NCBI GenBank assembly: GCA_030599055.1
Contig: JAUVOS010000025.1
Location: 1-16,586, forward strand
DNA from: Lutibacter sp.
GTDB lineage: Bacteria; Bacteroidota; Bacteroidia; Flavobacteriales; Flavobacteriaceae
Direction of reading: 5' to 3'
Length of the DNA: 16,586 nucleotides
Shown: positions 6,435-14,243 of the stretch, one piece after another
How the letters are laid out: every line of letters starts with the position of its first letter
Position numbering within the stretch: the first letter of the stretch is position 1
Notes under the pieces: model-generated
Seen by the model: the letters and a program-made list of their open reading frames with translations, nothing else
The model's database searches: none
Told to the model about the DNA's origin: nothing
Position numbers and translations under genes: made by a program

Positions 6435-9400
6435 ATGACTCAAAGAATTTTTATCATTTTAGTATTGCTATGTTTTATCCCCGATATAACAGCGCAAGAA
6501 ACAGCGACTTACACAAACGGTTTAAAAGACTATTATCACGCTTTAGAACTTTATCATAACAAAGCCTATGTTGCGGCTCAACATAGTTTTAATGATGTGA
6601 AATCACAATTTGATGAAACTTCAGAAATGCGTGCAAATTGTGCTTATTATGTAGCAAACTGTGCCGTACGATTAGGACAGCGAAATGCCGATGAATTGAT
6701 GCAGAATTTTGTAGAAAAATATCCAAACAGCACAAAAAGAAACGAAGCTTTTATGGAGGTTGCTACCTATTATTATAACACAGGAAAGTACTCTTATGCC
6801 TTAAAATGGTTAAAGAGAGTAAAACATAAAAATATGCCACGTCGTGCATTTGAGGATTATCTTTTTAAATATGGATACTCATTATTTACAACGAAAAATT
6901 ACACTGCCGCAAAAAAGTATTTTGTACAGTTATTAGATTCTCCACAATATGGAGCACAAGCAAAATACTATTACGGTTACATTGCCTATCAACAAGACGA
7001 TTATGAAAATGCAGATAAATATCTAACGGAAGTAGCCGAAGAAAGCCAATATAAAAAGCAAATATCTTATTATATGGCCGATATGAATTTTAAATTAGGA
7101 AAATTTCAAGAAGCAATAGATGCGGGTTTGCCACTTCTTAAAACAGCAAAACGCATTGAAAAATCTGAAATAAATAAAATAATTGGGGAGAGTTATTTTA
7201 ATTTAAATGAGTTTGATAAATCAATCCCATATTTAAAAGAATATAAAGGAAAACGTGGTAAATGGATTAATACGGATTACTATTTATTAGGTTATGCTTT
7301 TTACAAACAAAATGACGACGAAGAGGCCATTTCCCATTTCAATAAAATCATTGATGGAAATAATGCAGTAGCCCAAAATGCCTACTACCATCTAGGAGAA
7401 TGTTATTTGCATTTAGATAAAAAAACAGAAGCATTAAATGCATTTCGAAATGCAAGCCAAATGGATTTTAAACCTCAAATTCAAGAAGATGCTTATTTGA
7501 ATTATGCTAAATTAAGTTATGAAATCGGAAATCCCTATAAAAGTGTGCCTGAAGTATTACAAGATTTTTTAATTTCCTATCCAAATTCACCTGAAAAGAA
7601 TAACATTTATGATTTAATAATTAGTGCTTATGTAGTTTCAAAAGATTACAAAGGAGCCTTGCACTATTTAGAAAAAGACAATAAGCTTAAAGATGAAAAA
7701 TTATATCAAAAAATAGCTTATTCACGAGGAGTTCAATTGTTTGAAAAACCCGATTATAATGAAGCAATTACACACTTTGATAGGTCTTTGCTTTATCCAC
7801 AAGATAATGAAATCACTGCAAAAGCGACTTACTGGAAAGCAGCCTCAAATTATCAATTAAAGAATTATAAAAATGCACTACAAGATTATAAAGGTTTTAA
7901 ATCCCTAGATGTAGTTACAGCAACAGATGAAAACAAAGATGTTGATTATCAAATAGCTTATGTTTATTTTAAGCAAAAAAAGTATAAAGAATCCATAAAG
8001 TATTTCAATAGTTTTCTAAAAGGAAATGCAATAGATAAACAAAAAGAGAACGATGCTTATTTACGTTTGGGAGATACTTATTTTGTAACGAGTTCGTATC
8101 AAAATGCAATTAACTCTTATAAAAAATCAGAAGCCTTTGAATCTAAAACAGCTGATTACGCTACTTTTCAAACGGCTTTGAGTTATGGTTTTTTGAAAAA
8201 CAACTCAAAAAAAATAGATTTGTTACAACAACTCATTAGCTCTTTTTCTAAATCATCTTATAGAGATGATGCTTTATTTGTTTTAGGAGGAACCTATACG
8301 CTTTCGAACCAAACATCTGAAGCATTAAATACATATGATCGTTTGTTACAAAAGTATCCACGTAGCAAGTTTGTGCCCCGTGTTTTATTAAAAAAAGGAC
8401 TGATTTTTTATAACAACAATGAAAATGAAAAGGCATTGCAAGTTTATAAGAAAACGGTTGCAAAGTATCCAAAAACAGCCTTTGCACAAGAAGCCGTTAG
8501 AAATGCCCGACAAATATATGTCGATACAGGTAGGGTCGATGAATATGCTATTTGGGTAAAAGACTTGGATTTTATCAATGTTTCAAATGTTGAAATTGAC
8601 AATGATATGTACGAGTCAGCAGAAAAACAATATGTGATGAATGAATATGCTAAAGCCATATCGGCTTTTAAGAAATATCTACAAAGTTTTTCAAATGGTT
8701 TACACGCTTTGCAGTCACATTTTTATTTAGCACAATCCTATGAAAACCAAAATTCAATTCAAAAAACGGTTAAGCATTATAAATATGTGGTGCAACAACC
8801 ACAAAATGAGTTTACAGAACAATCTTTGTCCAAACTATCTCAATATTATTTAGATAAAAATAAATGGGATGATGCTATTCCTTTATTACTTCATTTGGAA
8901 GATATGGCAGAGCATACTGAAAACAGAATATATGCACAAAGCAATATGATGAAAGCGTATTATCATAAAGACAACTATTCAAAAGCGGTAATCTATGCAG
9001 AGAAAATATTGAGTCATGTAGGTGCAAATACAAAAGTAAAATCAGATGCTCAAATAATTATTGCACGTTCAGCTATTAAAACAGGCGATGAGAACAAAGC
9101 GCGTTCTGCCTATAAAAATGTTGAGAATATTGCCACAGGCGAGCTTAAGGCAGAAGCTTTGTTTTACAATGCCTATTTTAAACATCAAGATGGTGATTAT
9201 AAAAATTCAAATGTCGTAGTTCAAAAAATTGCTTCTGATTATGCTGCCTATAAATATTGGGGTGCCAAAGGTTTAATTGTGATGGCAAAGAATTTTTATG
9301 CTCTAAATGATGCCTATCAAGCAACCTATATTTTAGAAAGTGTAATTAAAAATTTCAAACAATTTGATGATGTAGTGCAAGAAGCTCAAAATGAATTAAA

Positions 9401-9452
9401 TATAATTAAAAAAGAGGAAGCTAAAACAAATGATTCGGTTATGCCGGAGTAA
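6435..9452 (+). CDS. Large exported tetratricopeptide-repeat protein
   Basis: A 1005-residue protein with a signal peptide (basic start, hydrophobic core about residues 5-17, likely cut before QETAT near residue 21). The mature part is almost entirely helical TPR-like repeats. Clear examples lie at about residues 175-207, 279-312, 314-345, 499-531, 539-569, 609-682 (two tandem units ending in the KYP-type turn), 756-822 and 904-939, each showing the A/G-Y-x-x-G...A...F/Y pattern. It should sit in the periplasm or on the inner face of the outer membrane and act as a protein-protein scaffold. No catalytic domain is visible. The next conserved gene on the strand encodes an outer-membrane barrel, and without the small cassette between them the two would be about 20 bases apart. 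That suggests they work together, but the task is unknown. The family is common in Flavobacteriia. Confidence 0.85.
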   Translation: MTQRIFIILVLLCFIPDITAQETATYTNGLKDYYHALELYHNKAYVAAQHSFNDVKSQFDETSEMRANCAYYVANCAVRLGQRNADELMQNFVEKYPNSTKRNEAFMEVATYYYNTGKYSYALKWLKRVKHKNMPRRAFEDYLFKYGYSLFTTKNYTAAKKYFVQLLDSPQYGAQAKYYYGYIAYQQDDYENADKYLTEVAEESQYKKQISYYMADMNFKLGKFQEAIDAGLPLLKTAKRIEKSEINKIIGESYFNLNEFDKSIPYLKEYKGKRGKWINTDYYLLGYAFYKQNDDEEAISHFNKIIDGNNAVAQNAYYHLGECYLHLDKKTEALNAFRNASQMDFKPQIQEDAYLNYAKLSYEIGNPYKSVPEVLQDFLISYPNSPEKNNIYDLIISAYVVSKDYKGALHYLEKDNKLKDEKLYQKIAYSRGVQLFEKPDYNEAITHFDRSLLYPQDNEITAKATYWKAASNYQLKNYKNALQDYKGFKSLDVVTATDENKDVDYQIAYVYFKQKKYKESIKYFNSFLKGNAIDKQKENDAYLRLGDTYFVTSSYQNAINSYKKSEAFESKTADYATFQTALSYGFLKNNSKKIDLLQQLISSFSKSSYRDDALFVLGGTYTLSNQTSEALNTYDRLLQKYPRSKFVPRVLLKKGLIFYNNNENEKALQVYKKTVAKYPKTAFAQEAVRNARQIYVDTGRVDEYAIWVKDLDFINVSNVEIDNDMYESAEKQYVMNEYAKAISAFKKYLQSFSNGLHALQSHFYLAQSYENQNSIQKTVKHYKYVVQQPQNEFTEQSLSKLSQYYLDKNKWDDAIPLLLHLEDMAEHTENRIYAQSNMMKAYYHKDNYSKAVIYAEKILSHVGANTKVKSDAQIIIARSAIKTGDENKARSAYKNVENIATGELKAEALFYNAYFKHQDGDYKNSNVVVQKIASDYAAYKYWGAKGLIVMAKNFYALNDAYQATYILESVIKNFKQFDDVVQEAQNELNIIKKEEAKTNDSVMPE

Positions 9453-9456
9453 ATGT

Positions 9457-9492
9457 AAAGAGAATAGAGAAAAGAGAAAAGAGAATAGAGAA
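9457..9492 (+). repeat. 15-bp direct repeat in the left arm of the cassette
   Basis: AAAGAGAATAGAGAA occurs at 9457-9471 and again at 9478-9492, a period of 21 bases. The whole stretch 9457-9503 is nearly pure A and G. The right arm contains only one matching unit, so the left arm appears to have been duplicated internally. Confidence 0.8.
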
Positions 9493-9503
9493 TAGAGAAA
9501 AGA
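9484..9503 (+). repeat. Left copy of perfect 20-bp inverted repeat
   Basis: AATAGAGAATAGAGAAAAGA, whose exact reverse complement lies at 9946-9965. It stands 30 bases before the ATG of the four-helix-bundle gene. Confidence 0.9.
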
Positions 9504-9533
9504 TATGACAAGTGAAATTCAAATAATACTACT

Positions 9534-9974
9534 ATGAGTAAAAGGCAAAGACATAATTATAAAAATTTAAAAATATGGAATTTGGGGTTAGAAATAGCCA
9601 ATGATATATCCGATGTGCTTCAGGATTTTCCAAAACATGAGAAATATGATTTAAGTTCTCAGATGAATAGATGTTCTGTCTCAATACCAAGTAATATTGC
9701 AGAAGGATCAGCCAGAACAAATAAATCTTTTTCCCATTTTATTGATATAAGTTTAGGTTCATCATTTGAATTAGGAACCCAATTATTGACAGCAAAACAT
9801 AGAGGGCATTTAAGTGATATATCTTTAAGAAATTTTGAAGGAAAGATTGAGGAATTTCAAATAATGACTATGAGCTTTCAAAATGGTTTAAAGACAAGTT
9901 CAAGATTTATTAATGGATTTCTTTTAATGGTCAGTCTGTCTTTTTTCTTTTCTCTATTCTCTATTTTCCTTTAA
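9534..9974 (+). CDS. Four-helix-bundle protein, 23S rRNA intervening-sequence (IVP) family
   Basis: A 146-residue protein of the family first seen encoded in intervening sequences of 23S rRNA genes. Family hallmarks are YKNLKIWNLGLEIAN (9-23), the DFPKHEKYDLSSQ region (31-43), SIPSNIAEGSAR (50-61), and GSSFELGTQLLTAKHRGHLSD (75-95, split family core GS..EL). These form the first three to four helices of the bundle. The family has no proven biochemical function; pentamer formation and nucleic-acid binding have been discussed. The last 13 residues (134-146, SLSFFFSLFSIFL) are strongly hydrophobic and unlike the family. They are encoded largely by the right inverted repeat, and the stop codon is at its outer edge. 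Without them the length would be normal. A TAA in the +1 frame (9925-9927) hints that the original stop was lost by an indel. There is no rRNA gene nearby. Confidence 0.85.
   Translation: MSKRQRHNYKNLKIWNLGLEIANDISDVLQDFPKHEKYDLSSQMNRCSVSIPSNIAEGSARTNKSFSHFIDISLGSSFELGTQLLTAKHRGHLSDISLRNFEGKIEEFQIMTMSFQNGLKTSSRFINGFLLMVSLSFFFSLFSIFL
9946..9965 (-). repeat. Right copy of perfect 20-bp inverted repeat
   Basis: This is the exact reverse complement of 9484-9503. It lies inside the 3' end of the four-helix-bundle frame and encodes about residues 138-144 of its hydrophobic tail. Confidence 0.9.
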
Positions 9975-9990
9975 AATAAACTACAACAAA

Positions 9991-11721
9991 ATGAATAAAT
10001 TACTAATAACAACTATCATCAGTTTAACAAGTATTGTACTTTGGAGCCAACAACCCAAAGACACCCTAAATACCGAAGTAGTCAATGTGGTTAAACCATA
10101 TACACCAACCATATCAGATGCTTTTAAAATAAAGGATACTCCTACTGTTTCTGATGAAAATGTAGAAAAAGAAATTATAGACTATCAGATAAATTCGGTA
10201 CCTGTTGCTTCTACTTTTACTCCTTCAAAAGGAAAAGCAAAAACAGAGAGCCGTCCTAAAAAAGAACAACTGTATGATAATTATATCTCTTTTGGTTTTG
10301 GAAATTATACAACGCCTTTATTAGAGGCTTATGTAAGAAGTTTCCCTAATAAGTATTCAGAATTTGGCGCTTTGGTAAAGCATCATTCCTCTCAAGGAGG
10401 AATAAAAGACTTGCAATTCAATGATTCTTTTTATGATTCAAATCTCAATGTATATTACAAACAAGCGACACGTGATATGGATTGGAAGCTGAACTTTGGA
10501 GCAGCACATCATTTATACAATTGGTACGGACTTCCACAAGCAACAGAGTTTACATCAGAACTAGTTGATGAACACGACTCTAGACAAAGCTATATTGATC
10601 TTGGAGTAGGAGGAGAGTTAGTGTATTATGACAGCTATTTTAAAGGAGGAAAAGCAAGTATAAAAAGCATGTCTGATCGTTACAACAGCAATGAGATTCG
10701 TGTTCGCGCAGAACCTGTTTTAGAATTTCCAATTTCAACAGAGCTCATTAAATTTGCTTTTGATATTGATTACTTAAAAGGAAACTTCGATAGAAATTAT
10801 CATAATGATGATTCAATTTCTTATGCACATTTTAATTTAGGTTTAATCCCAAACTTTGAAGTTTTACGTGATTATTTTCATATTAATTTGAGTGCTAAAT
10901 TGTATGCAAGTTCTGGGGCGGGCGAAACGATTGTTTTAAAAGCCTATCCAAATGTTTCAGCATCCTATCAATTAATTGAAGAAGTGTTGACGCTTTTCGG
11001 AGGTGTAACAGGTGGTTTGCATCAAAACTCGTATTTAGATCTGTTACAAGAAAATCCTTATCTATCGCCCAATTTTAACAGTACACAAACAGATGAAAAA
11101 TATCGTGCATACGGCGGAATAAAAGGAAAATTAGCAAGTAATATCAACTATTTATTTAAAGGCTCTTTTTCAGATGAAAGAAATAAACCCTTGCATATAT
11201 TAAACATGATTAAAACAGATGGTTTTATGGATGTTAGTGAAGTTTATGAGTTGGGAAATTCATTTAGTGTAGTATATGACGATGTTAAAACACTAGCTTT
11301 TCACGGAGAATTAGCTATTAATTTTTCAAAAGAATTTACTTTTGGCGGTACTATAGATTATGCAACTTATGAACTCACAAACCAACTAGAAGCATGGAAT
11401 TTACCCAATTTAAAAACTACATTGTTTGCAGATTATCACGCAGGGAAATGGACAGGATCTGCAAAACTCTTTATGATGGGCGCTAGGAACGACTTAGAAT
11501 TCCCGCAATTCTACTCAGGGATAAATAGTAATACAGATTATGTAGTTACAAACGATGCCTATTTAGATTTTAATGCAGGTATTTCATATGCTTTTACCAA
11601 TAGACTTTCTGCATTTGCAAAAGGACACAATTTATTTGGAACTAATTACAATCGTTTTTATAATTATCCTGTTCAAGGAATTCAAGTTTTAGGTGGTATA
11701 ACTTATAAGTTTGATTTATAA
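9991..11721 (+). CDS. Outer-membrane beta-barrel protein, TonB-receptor-like
   Basis: A 576-residue protein with a signal peptide (hydrophobic residues about 4-17, likely cut near SQQ at 19-21). Residues 25-95 form a short polar N-terminal region with VVKPYTPTISDAFKIKD (33-49) and a Lys-rich linker (80-92). From about residue 96 onward the sequence alternates polar and aromatic/aliphatic residues in many short strands separated by Asp/Asn/Gly turns, as in an outer-membrane barrel, and it ends GGITYKFDL with a near-terminal aromatic. Proteins of this kind are usually annotated as TonB-dependent receptors, but I see no convincing plug domain or TonB box, and 576 residues is short for a receptor. 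The paired upstream TPR protein suggests a joint outer-membrane function. The barrel class is likely; transport and substrate are unknown. Confidence 0.75.
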   Translation: MNKLLITTIISLTSIVLWSQQPKDTLNTEVVNVVKPYTPTISDAFKIKDTPTVSDENVEKEIIDYQINSVPVASTFTPSKGKAKTESRPKKEQLYDNYISFGFGNYTTPLLEAYVRSFPNKYSEFGALVKHHSSQGGIKDLQFNDSFYDSNLNVYYKQATRDMDWKLNFGAAHHLYNWYGLPQATEFTSELVDEHDSRQSYIDLGVGGELVYYDSYFKGGKASIKSMSDRYNSNEIRVRAEPVLEFPISTELIKFAFDIDYLKGNFDRNYHNDDSISYAHFNLGLIPNFEVLRDYFHINLSAKLYASSGAGETIVLKAYPNVSASYQLIEEVLTLFGGVTGGLHQNSYLDLLQENPYLSPNFNSTQTDEKYRAYGGIKGKLASNINYLFKGSFSDERNKPLHILNMIKTDGFMDVSEVYELGNSFSVVYDDVKTLAFHGELAINFSKEFTFGGTIDYATYELTNQLEAWNLPNLKTTLFADYHAGKWTGSAKLFMMGARNDLEFPQFYSGINSNTDYVVTNDAYLDFNAGISYAFTNRLSAFAKGHNLFGTNYNRFYNYPVQGIQVLGGITYKFDL

Positions 11722-11729
11722 CTTCTAAC

Positions 11730-13151
11730 CTATTTAATAAGCATAGGACCGGGGAAATTAGTGCTAACTTCTTCAATTAGTTTATCTCCGGAATATACAC
11801 CGAGTTTTATCTTTTCTTTACGAGAATTAAGCTCATTTTTGTTGATGAATATAAAGAGAGTTCCCTCTGCTTGTTCTTGTTTCTTTATATCAAAGTGTTC
11901 AGCACCTATATATTTGATTGTACTTGTATGAGACAATACTTCAAAAGAGATATCATTTAAAGCAACTTGACTTTTGTTGATTACTTTGTACGTGTAAACA
12001 TTTTTTACTTGTTCACCTTCTGTAGTGTACATCTGACCGGGCAATCGTAGTATTATTGTTTCAACACTACCCCTAAAGATAAGTAACCCAACGAGAAGGG
12101 ATGAAAGAATTGCCAAAACAAAAACATAAAACCAATGTCTTTTCCCAAACTTAAACTTTTCACCTTTTTCAATATCGTTTTCTGTTTTGTATCCAATCAA
12201 ACCTTTTTCAAAACCGACTTTTTCCATCATGGCATCACAAGCGTCTATACAAGCAGTGCAATTAATACATTCCAGTTGTGTACCGTTACGAATATCAATA
12301 CCTGTCGGGCAAACTGCTATACATTGTTTGCAATCTACACAATCTCCTAATCCGGTAGTAGTTCTATCGTCATTTTTACGAAACTTTCCACGACCTTCTT
12401 TACCTTCGCCACGTACGAAATCATAGGAGACATTTATTGAATTATTGTCTAATAAAACTCCTTGTAAACGTCCATAAGGACAGACAATAATACAAACTTG
12501 CTCTCTAAACCAAGCAAAGATAAAATAGAATATGGCAGTAAATAAAAGAAGTATAACAAATGGTTTTAAATGCATTCCAATTCCATCTTTCACGTATTGA
12601 ATTAGGGTGTCTGTACCAATAACATAAGAGAGCATTAAATTGGTTATGATAAAAGAAACCAAAGCAAATACGAGCCATTTTAATAATTTTTTTGTAATTT
12701 TTTCAGCATTCCAATCTTGCTTTTCAAGTTTTATCTGTCGTGTTCGATCTCCTTCTATGGCATATTCTATTTTTCGGAAAACCATTTCCATAAAAATGGT
12801 TTGAGGACACAACCATCCACAGAAAATTCTACCAAAAATTACCGTAAATAAAATAATGGAAACGACCGAAATACCAATGGCTATTGCAAAAATGTGAAAA
12901 TCTTGTGGGAAGAAAGGAAAACCAAAGATATTAAATTGCCGTTCTACTACATTAAAAAGTAAAAACTGGTTTCCATTGACCTTGATAAAGGGTAAAATCA
13001 CAAAAATTGCAAGTAAAACCCAACTCAACCATGTTCTGTAATTATAAAACTTTCCTTTGGGTTTTTTAGGGTGAATAACATTCCGTTTGGCACTTTGAGA
13101 ATCTATAGTTCCAATAGTGTCTCTAAAGGATTGGTCAATTTGTTTGGACAT
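11730..13151 (-). CDS. ccoG: Cytochrome oxidase accessory protein CcoG (FixG/RdxA family)
   Basis: A 473-residue membrane iron-sulfur protein that reduces copper for assembly of cbb3 oxidase. The membrane helices lie at about residues 41-56, 86-108, 158-178, 195-215 and 340-359. Cysteine motifs are CGWLC (111-115), CIIVC followed by PYGRLQG (220-230), and two 4Fe-4S ferredoxin clusters, C271-C274-C277-C281 and C295-C298-C301-C305. A C-terminal immunoglobulin-like domain (about 365-473) completes the family layout, and the length is normal. The gene follows ccoP on the same strand but is separated by a strong terminator and 137 bases, so it probably has its own promoter; I found no good TAnnTTTG box for it. 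Its stop is 8 bases from the stop of the convergent barrel gene, and ccoH, a frequent downstream neighbour, is absent here. Confidence 0.95.
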   Translation of the reverse strand: MSKQIDQSFRDTIGTIDSQSAKRNVIHPKKPKGKFYNYRTWLSWVLLAIFVILPFIKVNGNQFLLFNVVERQFNIFGFPFFPQDFHIFAIAIGISVVSIILFTVIFGRIFCGWLCPQTIFMEMVFRKIEYAIEGDRTRQIKLEKQDWNAEKITKKLLKWLVFALVSFIITNLMLSYVIGTDTLIQYVKDGIGMHLKPFVILLLFTAIFYFIFAWFREQVCIIVCPYGRLQGVLLDNNSINVSYDFVRGEGKEGRGKFRKNDDRTTTGLGDCVDCKQCIAVCPTGIDIRNGTQLECINCTACIDACDAMMEKVGFEKGLIGYKTENDIEKGEKFKFGKRHWFYVFVLAILSSLLVGLLIFRGSVETIILRLPGQMYTTEGEQVKNVYTYKVINKSQVALNDISFEVLSHTSTIKYIGAEHFDIKKQEQAEGTLFIFINKNELNSRKEKIKLGVYSGDKLIEEVSTNFPGPMLIK

Positions 13152-13232
13152 AATGAATTGGTTAATTTTTTTAACGAAAATAATAAAACTAATCGAAATA
13201 AATTGTACTACTTTTTACATTTTAAGAAACAA

Positions 13233-13268
13233 AAAAACGCTGTAAGTAACATTTATTACAGCGTTTTT
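13233..13268 (-). terminator. Hairpin terminator after ccoP
   Basis: A perfect 13-bp inverted repeat (arms 13233-13245 and 13256-13268, core ACGCTGTAA) with a 10-base loop. On the minus strand it is followed by a run of seven T residues in all. It lies about 20 bases after the ccoP stop, so it ends the ccoNO-ccoQ-ccoP transcript before ccoG, although some read-through is possible. A T-run on the other side means it could also terminate in the plus direction. Confidence 0.85.
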
Positions 13269-13288
13269 ATATGTATTGAAAAAGAAAA

Positions 13289-14062
13289 TTATTCGTGAAT
13301 AACCTCTTTAACCTCTTTTACAACTTCTTTAGCACCTTCTTTCACAACATCAGTACCTTCATTAATTACCTCTACTGCTCCTTCAACAGTTCCTTCAATT
13401 GCTTTTACAGTTTTTTTGACGCCTTCCCATAAGTCACCTTCCGGTGCTTTGGGATTTGCTGGTTTTGTGCCTTGTAAAGTTAAGATATAACTCGCCAATT
13501 GACGTCGTTCTTCTTGTGTAATGGTACTTTCCCAAGCAACCATTCCTTTTCCGGGTCGGCCACCTTTGGTAATCGTGTTAAAAATATTTTGAAAACCACC
13601 ACCTAAAATCCAATATTCATCGGTCATATTTGGCCCGATACTTCCACCAGCATCAGCAAGGTGACAAGCGGTACATGTTTTTGTAGCAAACAGTTCTTTA
13701 CCCTTTTCAATATTTGCGGCGTCAGTATAAGCCACTAGGTTCTCAGTTTTAAATAATTCAGGATGATCTGCTTTGTATTTAGCTACTTTGGCTTCGTGTG
13801 CCTTTAATTCTGCTTGATATTCATCTTCTTGTCCATACCACCCTAATATATGAATGGCAACATAATAGAATATAGATATGGCTATGGTAATATAAAAACC
13901 CCATAACCACCATGGTGGTAATACATTGTCTAATTCTCTAATACCATCATAATCGTGGTCTGTCATTACGTCTTCTTCTCGACCTAACTCATTGGCTTTG
14001 GTCATTGATTTTAAAAACCGTTGCCAAAAACTTATATTTTCGTTATTACTCATAATTTTCAT
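13289..14062 (-). CDS. ccoP: cbb3 oxidase subunit CcoP, single-haem type
   Basis: A 257-residue membrane-anchored cytochrome c that delivers electrons to the oxidase. The CcoP/FixP N-terminal region is recognisable: HDYDGIRELDNVLPPWWLWG (36-55) leads into one membrane helix (about 52-72). A short helical spacer precedes one cytochrome c domain with CTACH (130-134) and probable axial Met at M174 in GKGMVAW. Classical proteobacterial CcoP has two CxxCH motifs; here there is only one. From about residue 213 to the end runs a repetitive Val/Lys/Glu amphipathic tail (for example VVKEGAKEVVKEVKEV) not found in the standard protein. The frame overlaps ccoQ by 17 bases from the ATG at 14062. An internal ATG at 14053 (MSNNE...) would overlap by 8 bases and is an equally reasonable start. 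Translational coupling is likely. Confidence 0.9.
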   Translation of the reverse strand: MKIMSNNENISFWQRFLKSMTKANELGREEDVMTDHDYDGIRELDNVLPPWWLWGFYITIAISIFYYVAIHILGWYGQEDEYQAELKAHEAKVAKYKADHPELFKTENLVAYTDAANIEKGKELFATKTCTACHLADAGGSIGPNMTDEYWILGGGFQNIFNTITKGGRPGKGMVAWESTITQEERRQLASYILTLQGTKPANPKAPEGDLWEGVKKTVKAIEGTVEGAVEVINEGTDVVKEGAKEVVKEVKEVIHE

Positions 14063-14243
14063 TGTTTAAATTGTTATCATCTTCTAAAGGAAACTTACTG
14101 ACTTCATCAATATGCTTTTTCTTCATTTTAAATACAAGAAAAAGCATAAGGATAAAAATAGCAAAAAAAGTCAATAGTGCTATGATAGGATATATCGCTA
14201 CACCATCAATAGTATCAAAGTTATGTTTTATAAAACGTAACAT
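14046..14243 (-). CDS. ccoQ: cbb3 oxidase small subunit CcoQ (FixQ)
   Basis: A 65-residue protein with one membrane helix (about residues 17-40), followed by MKKKHIDEVSKFPLEDD. The helix followed by a basic patch and an acidic FPL/LPL-D motif is the usual CcoQ plan in Bacteroidota. CcoQ is a small stabilising subunit of the cbb3 oxidase. Its ATG shares a base with the ccoNO stop (TAATG), and its 3' end overlaps ccoP, so the three genes are translated as a tightly coupled unit. Identification depends as much on position as on sequence, but both agree. Confidence 0.88.
   Translation of the reverse strand: MLRFIKHNFDTIDGVAIYPIIALLTFFAIFILMLFLVFKMKKKHIDEVSKFPLEDDNNLNNENYE

Larger units (their letters stand above)
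9456..9973 (+). mobile_element. Inverted-repeat-flanked four-helix-bundle gene cassette
   Basis: A single small gene is bracketed by AG-rich repeats in opposite orientation. A perfect 20-bp inverted repeat (9484-9503 and 9946-9965) is embedded in longer imperfect arms, and TAAAG (9456-9460) against CTTTA (9969-9973) may mark the outer ends. The left end lies 3 bases after the TPR gene stop, and the right end 17 bases before the barrel gene start, so the cassette separates two genes that would otherwise be adjacent. No transposase is encoded and I see no clear target-site duplication. The resemblance is to intervening-sequence elements, whose protein belongs to the same family. Mobility is an inference. 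Confidence 0.45.

Noticed and set aside
9457..9503. AG-rich repeated sequence as a possible CRISPR array
   Set aside because: The units are two near-adjacent low-complexity copies without spacers of constant length, and no cas genes are present.
9534..9974. Four-helix-bundle gene as a true rRNA intervening sequence
   Set aside because: There is no 23S rRNA sequence on either side; both neighbours are protein genes.
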